DNA of 24,827 bases, from positions 1 to 24,827 of the forward strand of contig QZWS01000119.1 of assembly GCA_004114245.1 (NCBI GenBank), read 5' to 3'. Shown here piece by piece: positions 1-8,436 of the stretch. This DNA comes from Zoopage sp. CT-All (lineage: Eukaryota; Zoopagomycota; Zoopagomycetes; Zoopagales; Zoopagaceae). The notes beneath the pieces were generated by a model that was given only the letters and a program-made list of their open reading frames with translations, did not search any database and was not told where the DNA came from. The stretch's first letter is position 1. Every line of letters starts with the position of its first letter. The position numbers were made by a program, and so were the translations under genes.

Positions 1-226
1 AAAAAAAAATAACAAAGAAGCAAGGGCGGTGTCTTGAGGAGACGGTCTTTTACACGAGGCGATCCGCAGAGTCCTTGACATTATGCGACTTAGTGTCCCT
101 CTCAGCAACCGCTAGTTCAACAGCAAGCGCGGCTGCTGGCGAAAGAACCTTGAAGTGTGTGCTGTGTCACGTCCAAGTTTTCGACAAGAGAAGAGGCGGT
201 GAATCGGTGAGGCGGTCGAAGGGTCT

Positions 227-250
227 TTGTTGTTGTTGTTGTTGTTGTTG
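227..250 (+). repeat. (TTG)8 microsatellite
   Basis: Eight uninterrupted TTG units. On the opposite strand this is a CAA/AAC repeat that would encode poly-Asn or poly-Gln, but no convincing gene contains it. Confidence 0.9.
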
Positions 251-1837
251 TAGGTTTTGCTTATCATGCTCTCCGTGGGCAGGGAAGGGTACAAGCCAAG
301 GAGTACATTATATTATTTTGTAGTCCGTTGATTCTGTGTTTACCAAAAGAGGACAGACGCTCTCGTTTTTGGCTTCGGCTTATCTTCGTTATCATCCTCG
401 AGTCCTAATAGGACCCCAAAGAACCCTCTCTATTCGACAACGCTTATCGGATACCGAAACCAATGCCACAACACAACAGGCAACAGGGCCTGAATTCAAG
501 GAAGCAGCACTCTTTTTGTTCCTTTTTTTTTTTTCTTAATCTGAACATTGTGATAATTGAGGTTGAGTCTTGTGAAGAAGGGCGGTTTTTTTGGCATGGT
601 GAAAATCAGATCTGCTCGCCTGAAAGCGTTTAGCTATTGTTGTTTGTTTCCTCCTATAGCTCAAACGTGAGGTTCTGTTTGTCTGTCGTCGGCGCTGGCC
701 TTCAGACGGCCGATTGAATGAATGTCGTCGGTAACTTTAAATCGAGTGTCGACTAGATGACTCGGCCAATCAAGAATCCAACTTGAGAAGTGACCTCGCA
801 ATGGTTACACAAGGCCTCGTCAAGGGACCCTCTCTAATTGAAATTGTTGGCTGATAGGTCGTTGTGTTAGAGACACAGTGGCAGATTGGACAATCTCCTT
901 GGCTATCGCCTTGACGGTTATCGGGGTTGGGGAAGTTGCACGCATTCTTATCATCATTCCTCGCCCCTAGCAAATGAGAACAAGCGGTCGAACGACCAAA
1001 GAATTCTAACGAAGCAACACAACACAAATAAGCATCGAAGAGCACCCTGTGTCCGTGGAAGAGAGTTTTCTGTAAACAGACGAGCTACAGATTTGGGCCC
1101 GTGGAAGGGGCCATGGAGGCAAGAAGATCTAGTGATTCGTGCTTCGCAGAACAGTCTTAGGCTGCCTTATCGTAGAAGGCGAGTAAACAGAGAAATCTGT
1201 TGTGGTATTCCAACGACCTCAAAGGCAATCGGCGGGTAATCTGCAGCATGCTGAGGTGGCGTTGGTAGCAACTCGGTCAAGTGCACATGGATCAAGGACG
1301 TGTGCTTCTGTGGCTCAAGATGGGTAAACGAATGTGCAGGTTCAAAATTTGAAAGTGTTGGAGCGCCTGATCAAGGCTAAATTTGACAGCTATGCCTACA
1401 ACGTGATGTGGAGGGGCAAAAGACCCTGTACACCTGTCACTTACAGGGAGGAGGATTGGCCGGAGTCAGCAGAGCACGCACACATCATCAAAGACAACAT
1501 GGACCATGTTCTTGAAACGAGAGCGAAACACATTTGTGGGGGGATTTGAAAAGCAGCTTGCTATCATGTTACCACTATCTTGCTATCTCGATTTGGCGCA
1601 GGCTATGTACCTCCCCCCTGCAGCCCTGCGGTCTCTTGGGCTTATTCTCCTGACTCTGGCGCTAGTCCCTTCTCAGCACATACAAGTACAATCTCCACAA
1701 CTCCCCCACAGCTCTCATCTAGTCTTCGGCCGTTTCGATGGTCAGTGTTTCGATTGCGCGTGCTCGTTTTCAGATCGACATCCAATGAGATTTGAACTTC
1801 TCTAATCGCAGGCCTCGGTCTAGGATGGCCCTTGTCC

Positions 1838-2126
1838 ATGTCCAGCAGGCCCAGCCTTCAACCATGTCCGCAGCCAATCTCTCGGCATGTCCTTGTTGTT
1901 GATGATGACCGAGACGCGATGTCATTCGCTGAAAACCATATGTCCCCAAAGCAGCAAATAAAGATAAGGTACACTTGGGAGGATCAATATTGGGGTAAGA
2001 CTTAGTGGTTCATATTTGGGCGCGACCTCGTCTTTGCTGCAAGTCAAGGAGAAGATGTGGAGATATGTTATGTTAAATGAACCTTCAGTAGTAGGCAGCG
2101 ATGGCCATTGTGACAATATACACTAG
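1838..2126 (+). CDS. Possible small two-exon protein, unrecognised
   Basis: Low-confidence model. ATG at 1838 opens a frame that runs to a GTAAGA donor at 1995. Splicing to the AAG acceptor ending at 2043 gives exons 1838-1994 and 2044-2126 and a 79-residue product ending in TAG. The first exon contains the acidic hydrophobic motif HVLVVDDDRDAMSFAEN, superficially like the start of a receiver domain, but the protein is far too short for one and no phospho-acceptor context follows. The intron would be only 49 nt, shorter than the confident introns in this window. It may be a relic or chance. No homologue is recognised. Confidence 0.18.
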
Positions 2127-2225
2127 TCCATGTTTCTCCCTCCCCTGTGTGATCGAGAGCCGCACGGTCGGCTTATGCGAGATATGAAAATCTCATTGTA
2201 CTTCTTTATCTTGGGGATTCGCACC

Positions 2226-2570
2226 ATGTCAACAGCGAAAACACTGTCAATCGCTTACCTGTTCTTGCTATCGCTCTTCACCTCATGCGTGAACAAGAGC
2301 AAAGCGTCGACGACCGATCACAAAGACAGCAAAGAGCAAAACAACAAATGTGAAGACAGGCTTACTTCAGAGAAAAAGAAGATAAGAGTTTCTAGCTTGA
2401 AACGGTCGAGGCGTTCACAACAGGGGGGAAAAAACTGCATAAGGAAAGTCGGTGTCCGTTCAGCTTGCGGCTTTACAAGTCATTTCCTACTTCGATGTAG
2501 ACTAGAAGCATTTTCTCACTTAGGCAGTTTCCATGGACCCTTTTTTTGCGGGGACTCCTGCACCTGCTAA
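2226..2570 (+). CDS. Candidate small secreted protein, doubtful
   Basis: From ATG 2226 (context caccATGt) the frame encodes 114 residues. The first about 25 form a plausible signal peptide: a short polar start, then a hydrophobic run YLFLLSLF ending near TSC. The rest is Lys/Ser-rich with scattered cysteines, several near the C-terminus. An in-frame ATG further upstream at 2130 would add a less natural N-terminus. There is no clear TATA box, and codon use shows no bias like the confident genes. It could be a chance frame. Confidence 0.2.
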   Translation: MSTAKTLSIAYLFLLSLFTSCVNKSKASTTDHKDSKEQNNKCEDRLTSEKKKIRVSSLKRSRRSQQGGKNCIRKVGVRSACGFTSHFLLRCRLEAFSHLGSFHGPFFCGDSCTC

Positions 2571-3274
2571 CCGCGTTTCTACTCCGCAATGAGCATAAAA
2601 AAACAGCGAGAAGGGGTACCTAGGCATATACATTCGGCATTACACCGCATCCCAATGAATGAGCAGGCACAGTGTGATTGCCCGACCATCCTGTGAAAAT
2701 ACAAAAAAAAAAGGTCTATTCGTTTCATCGAGCTTTCTGTCATGTTGGCTTCGTCCTCAAGTCACTAACCATCATGCTGGATCGTGCTATCTACCTTCAG
2801 TCGACTGTAAATCGACAAAGATGATCCACGGAACCTTGTGCTGTCAAGTTCAACACGACTAATAGGAAAAATAGAGACGGCATAGAAAGATTATCCATCG
2901 TTCCACTTCTCCCTCCACACACTCATACAATACTTTTTTGAGTGTCAATGTAAATATACCGTTTGCATTTAGAAGGGCCCAATTGAGTACGGTATTGTGC
3001 TTTTCCCCACCTCGCTTTGTATTCAGTGCGCTGTACTAAAAACCTTAACGGGGGCAACTTTACAATATTCAACCGCCGATTCATTCGGTCTCTATTCTTC
3101 CTTCTCCACTCACTGCTCATGGCTCGCTTGTATCCCATGCGACCACACGACAGTGTTTGACTGAAAGCCCGTTTCTGCCTGGTGGTACGATACGACGGCC
3201 AAGGTACTATGCAAATTAGAATTGACGAGTAGTCTTTCCCCACCTTTTTCATATGGCCACTGGGGAGGTAACAG

Positions 3275-3284
3275 GATAAAAAGG
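3275..3284 (+). promoter_or_regulatory. TATA-like box of the hexose transporter
   Basis: The sequence GATAAAAAGG lies about 50-60 nt upstream of the transporter ATG at 3335. A run of ten A follows at 3301-3310. Transcription would start near 3305-3315, giving a very short leader. This is inferred from position and similarity to TATA elements only. Confidence 0.45.
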
Positions 3285-3334
3285 CGGCACTTTGGCAAAG
3301 AAAAAAAAAATTATCCTCCCTTCTCTAACTGATC

Positions 3335-4933
3335 ATGTCCAAACAAGACGCCGAACCTGGTGTGGTCTCCACCGAAAACCTTGACCGTGTCGAAGCCCCG
3401 GTTACATGGCGCACTTACGCCATGTGCGTTTTCGCATCCTTCGGAGGAATCTTCTTCGGTTACGATTCTGGATACATCGGCGGTGTCCAGAGCATGGACT
3501 TCTTCATCCACATGATCAGCGGCCCCAAGGCCACTGTACTTTTGCCTTGGCAGTCATCTCTTATCGTCTCTATTCTCTCTGCCGGTACCTTCTGCGGTGC
3601 TCTCATCGCTGGCGACCTTGCTGATTTCTTTGGTCGTCGCTTTACCATCATTCTTGGTTGCGCTGTCTTCATTGTCGGTGTCATCCTCCAAACTGCCTCG
3701 GCTGGTCTTACTCTTCTTGTCATTGGACGTCTCGTTGCTGGTCTCGGTGTTGGTTTCGTCTCTGCCATCATCATTCTTTACATGTCTGAAATTGCTCCCA
3801 AGAAGGTCCGTGGTGCCATCGTCTCTGGCTACCAATTCTGCATCACCATTGGTTTGCTTCTCGCTGCCTGCGTCACCTACGGCACCGAAAACTTGGACAC
3901 CTCTGCCTCCTACCGTATCCCCGTTGGTTTGCAAATGCTCTGGGCTTTGATCCTTGGTGTCGGTCTGTTGTTCCTTCCCGAATCCCCTCGTTACTTTATC
4001 AGGAAGGGAATGGTCGAGGAAGCTCGCCTGGCATTGGGTCGTGTCCGTGGTCAAGACCCCAACTCTCATTACATCGAGGCTGAACTGAACGAAATCCGTG
4101 CCAACCACGACTTTGAAAAGCGCATGACCCCCGAGACTGGCTACATTGGCTCCTGGCTCCTCTGCTTCAGCGGTTCCATCGGTCTCGCCAGCTCCAACGT
4201 CCGCAAGACCCTCTTGGGTATCACTCTTCAGATGATGCAGCAATGGACTGGTGTCAACTTTGTCTTCTACTACTCGACCATTTTCTTGAAAGGAACTGGC
4301 GCCGTCAGCAACCCCTTCCTCATGTCCCTCATCTTCACCCTCGTCAACGTGCTCTCCACTCCTTTCTCCTTCTGGTTTGTCGAACGCTTCGGTCGTCGCT
4401 CCATGCTTCTCTATGGTGCCATCGGTATGACCGTCTGCGAATTCATTGTCGCTATCATCGGTGTCACTGTTGGTTTCAATCACACCAGCCTTATTGATGG
4501 TGTCACCATCGCCAACAACATCCCCGCTGTCAACGCCCAGATTGCCTTCATTGCCATCTACATCTTCTTCTTTGCCACCACCTGGGGTCCCGGTGCCTGG
4601 GTTCTTATTGGTGAAATCTTCCCTCTCACTATCCGCTCCCGTGGTGTCGCCCTTTCCACTGCCTCCAACTGGTTCTGGAACTTCATCATCGGTTTCATCA
4701 CTCCCTACTTGGTCGGTACCGAATATGCCAACATGCAGTCCAGCGTCTTCTTCCTCTGGGGAACTCTTTGCGCCCTCTGCATTGTCTACGCTTACTTCCT
4801 TGTTCCCGAGACCAAAGGCCTTACTCTTGAACAAGTTGACCAAATGTTGGAAGAAGTCTCTCCTCGCAAGTCCGCTGCCTGGAAGCCCACCACCACCTTC
4901 GCCGACAAGGAGGAGAAGCAAACTACTGCTTGA
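3335..4933 (+). CDS. MFS hexose (sugar/H+) transporter
   Basis: Intronless 532-residue plasma-membrane sugar porter of the major facilitator superfamily, expected to import glucose or related hexoses by proton symport. Sugar-porter signatures are all present: GGIFFGYDSGYIGG in TM1 (residues 37-50), DFFGRR in the TM2-3 loop (97-102), GRLVAGLGVG with YMSEIAPKKVRG (131-160), PESPRY (215-220), QQWTGVNF in TM7 (302-309), VERFGRR (349-355), GEIFPLTIRSRG (426-437) and PETKGLTLEQ after TM12 (491-500). The C-terminal tail is only about 40 residues, so this is a carrier rather than an Snf3/Rgt2-type sensor with a long tail. Third positions are heavily C or T with almost no NNA codons, a bias absent from neighbouring genes and typical of high expression. 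This bias leaves long spurious antisense open frames. The substrate cannot be fixed from sequence alone. Confidence 0.95.
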   Translation: MSKQDAEPGVVSTENLDRVEAPVTWRTYAMCVFASFGGIFFGYDSGYIGGVQSMDFFIHMISGPKATVLLPWQSSLIVSILSAGTFCGALIAGDLADFFGRRFTIILGCAVFIVGVILQTASAGLTLLVIGRLVAGLGVGFVSAIIILYMSEIAPKKVRGAIVSGYQFCITIGLLLAACVTYGTENLDTSASYRIPVGLQMLWALILGVGLLFLPESPRYFIRKGMVEEARLALGRVRGQDPNSHYIEAELNEIRANHDFEKRMTPETGYIGSWLLCFSGSIGLASSNVRKTLLGITLQMMQQWTGVNFVFYYSTIFLKGTGAVSNPFLMSLIFTLVNVLSTPFSFWFVERFGRRSMLLYGAIGMTVCEFIVAIIGVTVGFNHTSLIDGVTIANNIPAVNAQIAFIAIYIFFFATTWGPGAWVLIGEIFPLTIRSRGVALSTASNWFWNFIIGFITPYLVGTEYANMQSSVFFLWGTLCALCIVYAYFLVPETKGLTLEQVDQMLEEVSPRKSAAWKPTTTFADKEEKQTTA

Positions 4934-5162
4934 AGGAATTACTTCTAAGCTTACACAGCAACTTTTTTTTCATTATCTCAAATAATTACCTGAAATTAAA
5001 GTCAAATACACTATTCCCGTCTTTACTCGTACATAAGAACATATCGCCGAGTGATATCTTTGGCAGGAACTAGCTACTTAATGATGAAAACGCCTGGTCC
5101 CCTCTGGTTACTTGAGGACAATTTTCTTCCCTTCAATTTTGCGCCCTCACGCTTCGCCTGAT

Positions 5163-5210
5163 GTGGAGAAAAGTTGAAACAATGCGAATACGATGAGCGT
5201 GACTTGCCAA
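5163..5210 (+). repeat. 48-bp direct repeat, copy 1
   Basis: Begins GTGGAGAAAAGTTGAAACAA and ends GACTTGCCAA. Copy 2 starts 94 bp downstream and differs at four positions (44/48 identical by eye). It lies 230 bp beyond the transporter stop. Function unknown. Confidence 0.9.
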
Positions 5211-5256
5211 CTGACTGCTCTTTGATTCTCAGCGAAACGACAGGTGCTCAAGATCC

Positions 5257-5304
5257 GTGGAGAAAAGTTGAAACAACGCGAATATGATGAAGGTGACTTG
5301 CCAA
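5257..5304 (+). repeat. 48-bp direct repeat, copy 2
   Basis: Second copy of the 48-bp element. A shorter echo (atatggagaaattt) follows at about 5310-5325. The 46-bp spacer between copies is not itself repeated. Confidence 0.9.
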
Positions 5305-6109
5305 AAATCATATGGAGAAATTTGCAGTCCTTAAGTATATTTGGTGAGAAATCTCAGAAATTTTTGAGAAAGAAACGCCTATACTGTCAATACCCCCAGT
5401 TCGTACTACAATAATAAAAAAGAAAAAGTAATCAATACATGGCTTTCAATTGCAGACGGCCTGCATAAATGCATCATGAGAAAGAGAACAAAAAAAAAAA
5501 AAAAAAACGGCAGATGTGATCGATCGTACTGTATCAAGTCACGAAGGGCCTTTGCTTTTTCTGATTATTTAATCATGCTCTTGGAACCTTTTACAGCTTA
5601 TGCTCCAACACGTCCTCTAGAACATGCTTGGTATGTAGTCAAAGACCCATACGTGTCCCTGTTTCAACATTACGGGTTCCTGTCTTGTATGAACGAAAGG
5701 ATGTATGTTGTGTAATGCTCTTGCAGTGAAATTCCTCTTGGGCTCACTGCTGACCATGTTTAACCGTGATGTTGACCGCATTCCAGTCGTCATATGGATC
5801 GTGCGACCTGCGTTGTAGACTGCCTAATGTATCATCCTGGGTATGAGGAACATGCTCCCGAAACCCAAGAAAGTGCGGACAAACTCGTGTCTTCACTGTT
5901 TTCACAAGTACTGACACGGAATGGAGTCAAAAAAGTCGTGAACTATGTTTCTTGCCGAAACGTTCGAGGAATGGTCTAAAAGTCTAACCGAGAGCATTCG
6001 TCTATAAAACTACTTTATTCGTCTATATCTTATGGGCGCGTGGCAAGGGGTAGGGGGTGAAGTTTTAGGACTCTTCATTTGTTGGATATTCGTTGATATC
6101 CGCCGCATC

Positions 6110-6472
6110 CTATGGATGTCCGAGGTATCGAAAGAACAGACCATTTCCGTTCGAGAAGCCCCAACCCACTTGATGGAATAGTGGGGATCGGAGACACGAC
6201 TGGATGACGTCCTCTCGGGCAGCCTCAAAGTCCTCGGCGGTGGGGTTATCTCCTGGGTACCATAGACATTCAGAACTCTGGCCGGCTTCAATTCCTGTCA
6301 TTTGCTGGTAGTCGGTGAAGTCATTCTCGGCGAGGAGGTTTTCGAGGAACGAGAAGCACTTGATGGCGGTGTTGATGACCGCGCCATTTGGGGTAACGAA
6401 TCCCTCGCATCGTCCAGCAGCGACGAAAGACGCCAACGAGATAAGGGCAGCAAAGCGGAACGAGGCTTTCAT
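6110..6472 (-). CDS. Small secreted protein with four cysteines
   Basis: Intronless, 120 residues, starting at ATG 6472 and ending at TAG 6110. The N-terminus is a clear signal peptide (MKASFRFAALISLASFVAAG), likely cleaved around residues 19-21. The mature part of about 100 residues has exactly four cysteines at 22, 39, 69 and 93, enough for two disulfides. It is slightly acidic and aromatic-rich toward the end (VGWGFSNGNGLFFRYLG). A TATA box sits 80 bp upstream, which supports expression and this start. No enzyme motif is visible. It fits the broad class of fungal small secreted proteins or effector-like proteins, but I do not recognise a family. The neighbour on the same strand is a secreted GH25 lysozyme. 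Confidence 0.75.
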   Translation of the reverse strand: MKASFRFAALISLASFVAAGRCEGFVTPNGAVINTAIKCFSFLENLLAENDFTDYQQMTGIEAGQSSECLWYPGDNPTAEDFEAAREDVIQSCLRSPLFHQVGWGFSNGNGLFFRYLGHP

Positions 6473-6550
6473 GATGAACGAGAGAGCGTATTGCTGTAGG
6501 TGGTAATGGTAGAACTTGAATGAGGCATCTCAGGGTGCTTGATCTTGAAG

Positions 6551-6560
6551 CATTTATATG
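6551..6560 (-). promoter_or_regulatory. TATA box of the four-Cys secreted protein
   Basis: On the minus strand the sequence reads CATATAAATG, with TATAAA at 6558-6553, 80 bp upstream of the ATG at 6472. The position is right for a leader of about 50 nt. Confidence 0.6.
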
Positions 6561-7220
6561 CAATTGCAAAGGTCTTTTGGTAGGAGTAAGTTGAACAAGT
6601 GGCTGGACCAAACAATAAAAAAACGCGACTCTACGTTGCTGTGTGGCAAAGCAGGCACAAATGCATGCATACGGCACCTCTTTTGTTTCCTCACACAAAA
6701 AATTTGCTCGAAGGCTATCCTTTGTCTCGCCAGTCGCAACGCTATAGCCCCTTCAGGCGATGTTCCTGTCTGACAAAGACAATTGCCTGCCCGCCACGCG
6801 CTTTCAAGACATGATGCTATAGTTTCCTCGAGGTGTAAGACAATTCCTAACACCATACTAGTCATCATGGTCTGATAGAAGTTCATTTCCTTCAAACACC
6901 CATTGAAACCGTTGCCCTTTTTTACCTTGATCTGACACGCCCTCGTGCTCGAATCCTGTTGTCCCGCGCTGAGTGTTTCCGGAAATTTCAGGCTAGATGT
7001 GCCAAAAAGTTACCACAGGGATGACTGCCTTGACGAGAGAAAGCTAGAACGCCAGTATTTGAGGGGCCATTGTCGCATAAACTGTCAGCCTTAACTTAAG
7101 AGTAACCAAAAGTGTATTAATAAGAAAGAATACGAGAGGGGGATCTGAGAAAAAATAGGCATCTGCTAATAATATCAAGGATGACAAAAAAAGATGGAGG
7201 GCATTGAGAAAGGAGGGACC
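6561..7220. other. Intergenic between two secreted-protein genes
   Basis: Upstream region of the four-Cys protein and 3' region of the GH25 gene, both on the minus strand. A 113-codon minus-strand frame (6554-6895) crosses the TATA element, has no recognisable motif, and is taken as chance. Nothing else is seen. Confidence 0.5.
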
Positions 7221-7880
7221 TCAAGAACCTCTAGCGAGTCGACTTAAGCCCGCAGAGTCACCGTTGAATGAATCTTGATCACCGGGAAGAGGCCCTTTAT
7301 CCGCGTACTGCCAGAAGGTATGGTAGCCATACCCCGCAGGAAGCTCGCCAACTGAAGAAGCCCAGCGAGCAATCCATAGCGGGTTATTGTTTTGAAAGCC
7401 GGAAGCGTTGCCTGTGCAGGTTTTCCACCAACTGGTTGTGGTGTAGATGACAGGGTAGCGACCAGTTTTGGCGTGGTACGTGTTCGAAAAATCGTGAATC
7501 CAAGCAGTCATAGCAGCTGGACTTAATCCACTGCAGCCAGCCTCGAGATCAAGAGCACCTGGAAGGGTTCTACCATCGGCACTCCATCCGCCTCCATGAG
7601 CAAGAAAATAATTGGCTTGTGCGGCACCACTTGAACTAGCTGGACGGGCAAAATGGTAGGCTCCACGAATTAAGCCTACGTTAGTGGCGCCGACGTAATT
7701 TTCGTTGAACTTTGGGTCGATGAAATTGGTGCTCTCAGTCGCTTTGATATAGACAAACTCAATTCCACCAGCCTTGACAGACGGCCAGTTCACACTTCCT
7801 TGCCAATGAGATATATCAATGCCTTTGGGCCGTGCGCAGTATGCGACAGAAGCACATAGAAGAAGACCGGCTATCTTCAT
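7221..7880 (-). CDS. Secreted GH25 muramidase (lysozyme)
   Basis: A 219-residue glycoside hydrolase family 25 (Chalaropsis-type) N-acetylmuramidase that cleaves the beta-1,4 bond between MurNAc and GlcNAc in bacterial peptidoglycan. The first in-frame ATG is at 7880; the open frame upstream has only a TTG. A signal peptide (KIAGLLLCASVAYC) precedes RPKGIDISHWQG. Family hallmarks are Asp22 in GIDISHWQG, the IKATES motif (45-50), GAYHFARP (73-80) and the catalytic pair Asp111/Glu113 in ALDLEAG. The C-terminal LWIARW and FWQYAD motifs are also present. The length fits a catalytic domain alone, with no cell-wall-binding repeats. A TATA box lies about 250 bp upstream. A CTAAC branch-like site (7923-7927) and an AG at 7895-7896 hint at a 5' UTR intron with a weak GTGAC donor near 7985. 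GH25 genes in fungi are often discussed as ancient transfers from bacteria; nothing here proves that for this copy. Confidence 0.93.
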   Translation of the reverse strand: MKIAGLLLCASVAYCARPKGIDISHWQGSVNWPSVKAGGIEFVYIKATESTNFIDPKFNENYVGATNVGLIRGAYHFARPASSSGAAQANYFLAHGGGWSADGRTLPGALDLEAGCSGLSPAAMTAWIHDFSNTYHAKTGRYPVIYTTTSWWKTCTGNASGFQNNNPLWIARWASSVGELPAGYGYHTFWQYADKGPLPGDQDSFNGDSAGLSRLARGS

Positions 7881-8128
7881 CGGAAAGGTGATGGCTAATA
7901 ATATATGATGGATGTGCAATCTGTTAGTCGCAATCGTAGACAGTCATATCCCTAGAGTTGGATATGAGCGCTGCAGAGAAGTCACCTTTCTTTTGATCAC
8001 TGCTGCAAGGTTTACTTTGTTTTTGAAACTGTTCGTGTGGACTTCTTGCGAAAATTCGTAGAGGCAGCAGGGCTTGGGGGAGGGCAATGGTGGGCGTTGT
8101 TGTGGTGTGCAGTTTTCGGTTGTGCTCC

Positions 8129-8136
8129 TTTTTATA
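8129..8136 (-). promoter_or_regulatory. TATA box, probable GH25 promoter
   Basis: TATAAAAA on the minus strand, about 250 bp upstream of the GH25 ATG at 7880. The long gap is explained if the leader contains an intron (candidate 7985-7895). The leader has no other obvious open gene. Confidence 0.5.
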
Positions 8137-8299
8137 CAGGTGATGAGCAAGGGAAAGGACAGAAATAAATCCCACATACCAGTGAAAGCGTCATAATGTC
8201 CAAACAAGGAGAGAGGGTACACAAGATCAAGACGAATGTGATAACTTCTCTTCATAATATGCAATGGAGACAGCATTCACCGAAAAAAATATAACAGGA

Positions 8300-8431
8300 C
8301 CAAGGGCAACAAATCAAGGGCAGGCCTACACTAGGAGGCATCATAGGAGGATTCAGAGCGCAAAATCACCGAAGGATAAAGGAAAACCAAGGGCAGAATG
8401 TCACCAAGGAATGCAGGGGGATCAAGGGCAA
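8300..8431 (-). promoter_or_regulatory. Cluster of four TGCCCTTG-type motifs
   Basis: Four near-identical 10-mers on the plus strand fit YCAAGGGCAR: 8300-8309, 8314-8323, 8387-8396 and 8422-8431. On the minus strand, the direction of the lysozyme, they read YTGCCCTTGR. They lie 165-300 bp upstream of the lysozyme TATA box. A weaker relative (ccaaggaatgcaggg) sits at about 8404-8418. The spacing suggests a multi-site transcription factor target, but no known factor is assigned. Confidence 0.35.
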
Positions 8432-8436
8432 GACAC

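Larger units (their letters stand above)
1..3270. other. Gene-poor 5' region, no firm gene
   Basis: No open frame here resembles a family I know. The stretch contains an (TTG)8 microsatellite, several A-runs, and short open frames of 60-120 codons that chance can explain. Two pieces read somewhat like protein: 1326-1549 (+), which has no in-frame ATG near its start, and a possible two-exon frame at 1838-2126 (+). A third candidate is a signal-peptide-like frame at 2226-2570 (+). All are listed separately or as findings with low confidence. The last part, about 3100-3334, is the upstream region of the hexose transporter. Confidence 0.5.
4934..6109. other. Intergenic: 3' region of transporter and repeat pair
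   Basis: This stretch holds the transporter 3' UTR, a pair of 48-bp direct repeats (5163-5210 and 5257-5304), and an 18-19 nt A-run near 5490. A 61-codon ATG frame at 5794-5979 (+) is the only open piece of note. It has no recognisable features and is not called as a gene. The right end is the 3' side of the convergently oriented small secreted protein gene. Confidence 0.5.

Noticed and set aside
1878-1930. Receiver-domain resemblance of HVLVVDDDRDAM
   Set aside because: Only the first strand looks similar. The remaining receiver motifs are absent and the frame ends within 80 residues.
3554-4921. 455-codon open frame antisense to the hexose transporter
   Set aside because: It is an effect of the transporter's codon bias, which removes stops on the opposite strand. 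The product is Asp/Glu/Gly-rich with no domain.
5476-5715. 79-codon frame beginning with a poly-Lys run
   Set aside because: The Lys run is just the A-homopolymer near 5490; the rest shows no recognisable features.
5794-5979. 61-codon ATG frame on the plus strand
   Set aside because: Short, no motif, signal peptide or promoter element. Length is within chance expectation.
7881-7919. Upstream start of the lysozyme at 7919
   Set aside because: The codon there is TTG, and the segment includes a likely intron acceptor. The ATG at 7880 starts directly at a normal signal peptide.
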